NCBI RefSeq assembly: GCF_026230105.1
Contig: NC_079483.1
Span: forward strand, 13,881,312-13,945,311
Length of the DNA stretch: 64,000 nt
Origin: Diorhabda sublineata
Lineage: Eukaryota > Arthropoda > Insecta > Coleoptera > Chrysomelidae
Direction of reading: 5' to 3'
How positions within the stretch are numbered: the stretch's first letter is position 1; every line of letters begins with the position of its first letter. Both the position numbers and the translations under genes were made by a program. The notes beneath the pieces were generated by a model that was not told the origin of the DNA, ran no database searches, and saw only the letters and a program-made list of their open reading frames with translations. This document shows positions 57,640 to 64,000 of this stretch, piece by piece.

Positions 57640-60460
57640 ATGAATTTAAAAAGAAAACAATCGCTCATGTCAAATTATAGGAACTACAAGGGGAAAGCTA
57701 AGAACTCTGTTCAATCGAGAGCTGGTGCCAATGAGATATATCAGCCCATTTGGTTTACTTACGAAGCAATGAATGCTTTTTTGGGAGATACGCTAACGTG
57801 AAAGAAAACTGGGAAAATTACAAGACGTGTATACGCGTCAAGAACGCGAGCTATACTGTGAGTTCGGTGCGAACCTGCGAGCGTAGACTGTTGGTAATGT
57901 TATGAGCGATTCGCGCGTGGAGGGGCATTTAGGAACAATTCAGAGGAACGCTTACACAACAATCGCTTTTTCGTACAAAATATTTCGTTTCTAAAATTAT
58001 ACAGAATAAATTACTGTAAATATGCCATTAATTCGAACTTTAATGTAAAGTTAGAAATGTTTCGTTTTAGCGGGAAACTTCAGAGGCAAACATAAGCTAC
58101 GTTTGAATTCCAAGCAGACCCAGGCGTCTTTTTAATAAGTTTTAAAGATATCGTGGTACATTAAGCTCATGCGAAGACCAAAAATATATCGACAGATAAA
58201 ACTATTTGGCAATATATAATAACCAGTATTTTTTCGAACGATTTCGAATTACTAAGCCCACGTTTGCGACATTTTTTAATCAAATTCGGTATTAATCGAA
58301 TAGCCAATTTTCTGTTAATGATTAATTGATTGCACCTTAATTCTTATACAAGTACCAGGCGGCGAAGACGCAGAACTTTTTACGAGCCGAAAAGGCTTAT
58401 TTGCATTATACGTACAAAATACATCTGATGCTTAGCTTCGGATTTGTAACATTGTAACTCGTTTACGACCTGACAATATTCAATAACAATGATTTGAGAA
58501 GGTAGTTTGAGGAAATACCATTTGCAAGACATTTTTTAGTAGGTGACGGCAGAGATATTTCAATTGATAAACGTGAGTACAAACGCTGGAAATTTATACA
58601 ATGAATTTATCATAAGAACGTAGAAATTGAAAGTTTGCATCAGCCGTGTAAAATTTTCGATACTCACGATAGAAAATAACAAAGAATTAAATTGGCACAT
58701 ACAAAACATAATAGCACGCCACCAAAGATCCAGCCAAACGAAATGTTAGCAACAAAGTAACACACTTCTACGTTTTATTTTGTATTTTTTTCTAACGACA
58801 CATACTGGAAAAGGACAGAGTATTCTCAACCTCCTTTCAACGAATTAAAGGAGCCTTTACTTGAGAGACAGCTACAAATTGATTATGGGACCACTTCACT
58901 TTAACAATTTAGTTAAAAGGCACTTTAATCTAAAAGAACCTTTGGTTAAAGTGCCAGTAAGGATGGGACTATGATAATAGCCGTTAAAAAACGTTGGTTT
59001 CGGTAAACACACTGTACACTGTAATTTCGGTAAAGAGATATTTAGAACCACATAATAACTAGATAATTTAAACTCGAGTAAAGTATGTATAATGTGATTA
59101 TTTCGAGCAATAAAGTGCTTTAGGGATATGATCCTCTTAATCGCCAACATATTGGATAATGGAACCAATAATTAACATAAGACAAAGGTCGGAAATGAAC
59201 CCGTACATCCGGTCAGATACTAGAAGATTGAATGAAGAACAAGGGAATGCAATTTTAGGGATACTCGCTTCACGGTTAGGTGCCCATCACACCGACTTAA
59301 GTATATATAAATGCATAAACAATACAGACATTGAATAGGAGGGATTATAATAAATGAGGGGAGAAACTACAGGAACATTGTTATTTACAACTGACTCACC
59401 CTTATCATGAATAAGATCTAACGTTCCGATGACTTGTTTTTAATAAATTAAATTGGTTATTCGAAAATATAGGTATTTTTTGTCTAACCTAACATCTGAA
59501 CAATTTTATTTTCAACGATGGCCATCTTCTGTTTCAGAAAATGAATACCTTTCTCTTTTCTGAACTTCAATTTAGATGTGATTTGTATTTATGTAGGTAC
59601 TTACATGCAGATTTTAAAAGCAGATTCACTGTTGAACAATACTCAAAATGGTATGCAAATGAACTGCAACCAGGTCAAAAATTCTAATACATTTTCAACT
59701 AAAATTCGACTAACGAAATAAAAAAAATTACATCGACCTCATTTTTTTGTTTTATGTCGATCGCATTTATGCTTAAATAGAGTGTTAACGAGCGTTTCAT
59801 ATTCTCATTATATAGAAATTGTTTGTGACAGTAATCTACGACTTTTGCAAGGTTCAAATAAGAATTCGAACCGAAGCGGTTGCACTAACATGCGGCCTTT
59901 ATTATGGTTAATACTTTTCCTATGTTGCCATGTTTTACAAACGGTGTTAACATAAAGCATTTTTTAGTTATGTGTCAGACCGTTAGAAATGTATAGCCGC
60001 GGATACAGATCCGAATATTTGGGGTCAAGATCCCGGGATACAGATATTTATTTTCTTAATCGATCGTGTAGATTTGAGAGACCTCCAAAGGATAATTGAC
60101 GTTACGCTCGCGGAAAAGACAGGTAGGTTACATCTTTGCGACAGATAAAAAGAAAAGCACATACGGAAAAAGTCAGAATGTGCAGTATTACAAACTGCAA
60201 ATATAAAAAAATTGATTATTGGATTTCTAAAATACTAACTTTACCATATTCAATTTTTCGACACATACAGCAATTAGGGTCCCGACGGTTTATGGACCAT
60301 TTTATTCTAAACTATGTTCTAATAGGCATTTTACGAAACTTGTTTGCTGCGCTTTACGATAAAATTCCATTAAAAATAAAAAACCTGTTACTAGATTTTG
60401 AGAAATTTTCTTTAATGAAAAAATATTGTTTCCAAAACAGGAGTTCCAAATAAAAGTCTT
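57640..60460. other. Unassigned region
   Basis: Slightly higher G+C than the rest of the window (CGCG-containing segments at 57830-57930 and 59880-60130) but no recognisable protein. A GCACTTTAA...TTAAAGTGC inverted pair lies at 58909-58954. Confidence 0.35.
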
Positions 60461-60579
60461 ACCGAAGATTGTATTTCAGAAATATGTCAGAAGAAATTCA
60501 GAAACAATATGTAAAGGATCTTATAATTATTATATGTTTGCGTGCCGTTGCTTTAAACGTGCTAAGATCATCATTATTG

Positions 60580-60925
60580 CGCATTTTACACTTCTGTTTG
60601 GGACTGCACTCTGACAAAATTCAGGATGCAGGTCACCACAGGCTTGGCTTCGTAAACCAGATAATTTTTCCCAACCTTCAAAAATATCTTAATTTCGGAT
60701 GAAGCGCATTTTCATCTTACGTCAACGAGCATAATTGCCGCTACTAGTCTGCAACCAATACAAAACACAAACATCAAAAATCCCTACATTCGCCTAAAGT
60801 GACCGTCGGGGCTGCAAGATCAGCGCGAGGAATTATAGGCCCCTAATTTTTAAATATGGATTAAGACGCACAGTTACCGTGAAATCAGAGCGTTGTATGT
60901 AGTCGGACAAATTTTTTCGAGTTTT
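60580..60925 (+). mobile_element. DDE transposase relic (Tc1/mariner-like, DUF4817 type), central part
   Basis: In two alternating frames: LQKYLNFG, DEAHFHLT (first catalytic Asp), YVNEHNCRY, SATNTKHKHQKSLHSPKVTV, RSARGIIGP and YRETRALYVV. This is the consensus DEAxFHLNGYVNxQNCRYW...P...KVTVWxxISxxGIIGPFFF..., so the match is firm though the frame is broken. Confidence 0.7.
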
Positions 60926-60964
60926 TTTAAAAAATAAATCTTTCCCTTAAAGTTAAAAGAAAGT

Positions 60965-61256
60965 TGCTGGTCATAATATTTCACGTTGGCGTCAAATTGA
61001 CGTGTTTCCCTGAAAATTGCCGGAAAAGTTTCCACTGCTGAATTTTCCTAATAGTGAAATTTTGGGGAACTCGTCAAACCTAAACTCTGTGGAAAGTTAC
61101 AGCTTGCTGGTAATCTTTTTTTTTGCACGTGGGCCCCTTAGTTTGAAACCTGTATATATAAATAAAATCACTCTGCCTGACAAAAAAGACTTAATCAGCT
61201 TATGTGATAGCAACATGATTCTCCAATATTATAAAACATTTTTTCAAGCTCTGTAA
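60965..61256 (+). mobile_element. DUF7869-like C-terminal fragment (second copy)
   Basis: Frames give NISRWRQIDVFP, then ARGPLSLKPVYINKITLPDK and KDLISLCDSNMILQYYKTFF, ending QAL*. This matches the closing segment of the DUF7869-like protein at 29932-30153 in plan (L-Y-x-x-K-L-P-L-x-K-x-K...IPxxYxxFYxxL). No GCAGCAAGAACGACG motif was seen near it, so it is another family member. Confidence 0.45.
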
Positions 61257-61894
61257 ATTTACATGTTTTTTCATTTTTTGTTTAGGGGGACTATTAAATT
61301 ATTAATAAAATTATTTTTATCTATTTTGTATTCATTTTTCAATGTTAAGCAATGATAATTATTTTAAATGTATCTTTTTCTTGGAAGAATAAAATAAAGA
61401 ATGTTTTGGTTTTTTTTTATGTTTTTTGTTGTCTTTATACCCTGGTTCTGCCTATTGAATCAGTTATCCATTTTATATTACTTGAATCAATAAATATATA
61501 TGCATATTTTTGAAGGAACAACGGCATAATTGATTAAAAATTGAAAATTAGGATTAAATATTAATATTGTTTACTTCCAAGTCTGTTAATATGAAAGTAA
61601 AGAATATGTGCTATACATTGACATTTATCAATATTGTCAGTCACTTGATTTATTTTTACAGTAAGTATTTCAATTTTTTCTTCTTCTTTTTGGTGTCCTG
61701 CAAAATTTCAGTTCTAGCAGTTGTATCATTGTCCTTTTAGAACAGCGTTATGATCTCTGAATAAGTATTTGAAAAAAATTGTTTGAGCTTTGTTTGAGAA
61801 CAAGTGGACAGTTAAAATGGTATTTTATTTTTCTTATTGTTTTACGTCGCATTAATAATAGGCCTATCTGGAGATTGTCGAATGGACGATTGAA

Positions 61895-62420
61895 AATTTT
61901 CGATGTTGCTCTCAGTTGACATTCCAGATTCCAAAACACATACAAGTAGATCATTTTTCATTACTAATCCAGTATGGATGAAGATCATTCGAGACTACAT
62001 GAATTTAAGAAGAAACATAGAAATTGATAGATTTTTTGTTCAGCTTAGAGGAGGAATAGTAAGAAATCAACCAATTGGGCACCATGTGGTGCACATGTAC
62101 TCCAATTAAAGTCTAGGAGGATGGAAATCTAGTACTGTGGCAGAAGGTTATGTGGATAGCTCAATGGAGAATGAAACCAAAACTACCAATATGCTGTCCC
62201 AATGGGCCAGGTCTTTCTGAAGCTGTTGCAATTGGTTCACAAACATAGTCATTCAGCAGCAAAGTAATTTGTCGACCAAAGAGATAACAGTTGGATACGC
62301 AAGCGCTGGTACTGGCCTAAATATTTCTATAAACGCTTATAATAATTCAAATTTAACCAGTACTTCAATAAGTAGTTTGTTGTATTTTAGTTCATTGTTG
62401 GTTTTTATTGTTTGCCATTG
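61895..62420 (+). mobile_element. Crypton-like tyrosine recombinase element, copy 2 (pseudogene)
   Basis: The ORF at 61903-62109 reads SVDIPDSKTHTSRSFFITNP, MKIIRDYMNLRRNI and DRFFVQLRGGIVRNQPIG. Directly after it, in another frame, SLGGWKSSTVAEGYVDSSME (62112-62175) and GLNISINAYNNSNLTSTS. About 60 residues with the HxxR box are deleted between RNQPIG and GGWKSS, while the EGY Tyr region is kept. Same family as 31710-32331. Confidence 0.75.
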
Positions 62421-63204
62421 AATAGGTATCATAATATTTGTCGATGTGTTATATTTTCAAATATAAAAAATATTCATCTGGAATAGATGAGAAAAAATAT
62501 ATCCATCACAATATTTCGGAGGACGCGAAGTAAAGGTGTGTAATATCACATTTTTCAACCTTTAATGACGTTAGTAATGACAGCATTGCATATATGGTTG
62601 TAAATAAACAACATTAATATATGCGAATTACTATTTTTGATTTAAATTCTTGTTTAAAACGAAGAAGATACCTTTTAACATTCCTTATATCAAAAACTAG
62701 ACATTTTTTGTTTTTTGTAATGTGATTTATTGTCAGATTGTCGAGAGAACATCACTGAAATTCAATAATATGCATATTTATGAAAGTAAACATGTCTAGG
62801 GTCAGTTTTTATTGAATTTGTATAGTTTTACATTGCACGCAGAATTCTACTAATTTGAATAATTTTATGTTATTACTAAAAAAGAGAATATTGAAATGAA
62901 AACAAAAAACTAATTGATGAAACCTGTTAGAGAAACTCGTTGAAATGTTAATCATGACCTACTTATTTTATGTCGTATGCAACCCGACACTTGTTAAGTT
63001 GCTTACTTTACAAAATTCATACTAAAAATTATATTCACAAGTATGATTTATTTGTCAGTTCATATTTTCCAGAAAAATGAATCGATATTTGAAATTAAAC
63101 TGTAGAAGTTTTAAAAAAGTACATACATTAAGAAATGCCATGGTGAATTTGATTGACTCTAAAAGTTTTCAATTTTTTGTTCATTAAGAAGTAGGAAAGG
63201 AATG

Positions 63205-63625
63205 ATACTTGGATAGATTGACAGCAAATTATTAATATTTGGCTTGAGTTTTGCGAGGAATAACCGCAAATTCCCCCATTCTCTGATATAACAGCACTAA
63301 AACTTTCTTCGACAAAATATGACGAAGGAAACGTGATCAGAAGCTTTTGTACAAGTCCTCACAGTCCTGGATATTTTTCGATTATTTCCTGCAGCCAAAA
63401 TTTCTGACATCCTCTTTTAAATGTCACATTCAGCTTCTCATTAGTGCTAAGCTCGAGTATGACATTCTCTACTTCCATTTTATCAAAGAGATTTATGTTC
63501 CTGGTGGTATTTCCGTCGACATAATATCTGATTTTAAAATCATAATTCAGGTCAATAAAATGTTGAACATATTGAATCTCAATCATCAAAGCGTTCTATC
63601 TGCGACAAGTTTAAACCAATATTAT
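63205..63625 (-). mobile_element. hAT transposase C-terminus (ZBED/SCAND3-type)
   Basis: Minus strand: MMIEIQYVQHFIDLNYDFKI, LSTNEKLNVTFKRGCQKFWL, QEIIEKYPGL, a stop, VQKLLITFPSSYFVEESFSA and a worn RGDLRL-like end. FWxxxxxxYPxLxxxxxxLLxxFPSSYxxExGFS is the hAT dimerisation region. The rest of the transposase is missing. Confidence 0.75.
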
Positions 63626-64000
63626 TTTTCTTTATAAATTTCAATTTAACAAGAAAAGCTGAAATTACACTCTTTGTTTCTATTAAATTGAGACTGTCCC
63701 CTTGTAATTGTAAGTTTAGGTCATTAAATTAATTAAACAAATCTGTCTGCTCTAAAATTGATCAGATTTTCCTTGAAATCGGGATCTTTACTTCTCAGAA
63801 ACTCAAAAACTGAGTCAAAAAGTACATTAAATCTTGATAAAAATGCACCTTTCGGCAACTAGCGTACTTGAAGGGCGCATTCAATTCATTGCTTCTTATT
63901 TTGTTAACTGAATGTTAGTTTGAGATTTTATCCAAGAGAATAGACAAAAGTTATAAAGGAGTCAAAAATATATATAGCTAGATCGGAAAACCGAACGATA

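Noticed and set aside
63347..63637. 96-aa plus-strand ORF
   Set aside because: Antisense to the clear hAT C-terminal reading on the minus strand.

Overview
The window is AT-rich, intron-bearing animal nuclear DNA, almost certainly from an insect. The evidence is GT-AG spliced genes for a LRRC58-like protein, the Tip60 acetyltransferase and ribosomal protein S2, snoRNAs inside the RpS2 introns, and a load of arthropod-type transposon relics (mariner, Tc1, jockey/RTE-like LINEs, Gypsy LTRs, hAT, Tigger and tyrosine-recombinase elements). A beetle or similar insect is plausible; the order cannot be fixed from the sequence alone.

Layout. (1) 404-12015, + strand: four coding exons of an LRRC58-like leucine-rich-repeat protein; its large introns hold LINE, mariner and solo-LTR relics and a perfect 34-bp palindrome. 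(2) 12.2-13.2 kb: LINE and mariner remnants between converging genes. (3) 13555-23617, - strand: eight coding exons of Tip60/KAT5 that join in frame to 460 codons; introns carry Tc1-type, LINE and a Penelope-like/hammerhead repeat. (4) 24.3-27.3 kb, + strand: RpS2 (uS5), head-to-head with Tip60, with three paralogous box C/D snoRNAs in introns 1, 3 and 4 and a LINE 3' end in intron 2. (5) 29-35 kb: a nest of mobile DNA made of a DUF7869-like element flanked by an inverted 22-nt motif, an internally deleted Tigger-like element, a Crypton-like tyrosine recombinase and Gypsy-like LTR material. (6) 35-49 kb: mostly gene-free with mariner, Tc1 and MITE copies. (7) 49665-51646, + strand: a large exon of a lysine-rich nuclear protein, possibly winged eye-like, with later exons probably beyond the window and a jockey RT relic in the following intron. 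(8) 55-64 kb: a YqaJ/SWIM-type repeat gene, a 50-bp minisatellite, a DDE transposase, a second DUF7869-like tail, a second Crypton-like copy and a hAT C-terminus.

The host genes are ordinary housekeeping and chromatin genes. Tip60 and RpS2 share a short divergent upstream region. The most interesting leads are the candidate transposon built around the DUF7869-like protein, the hammerhead-ribozyme-like motif shared by three dispersed repeats, and the tripled RpS2 intronic snoRNA with one invariant 20-nt block. All functional calls come from reading translated motifs by eye; no database search was run.
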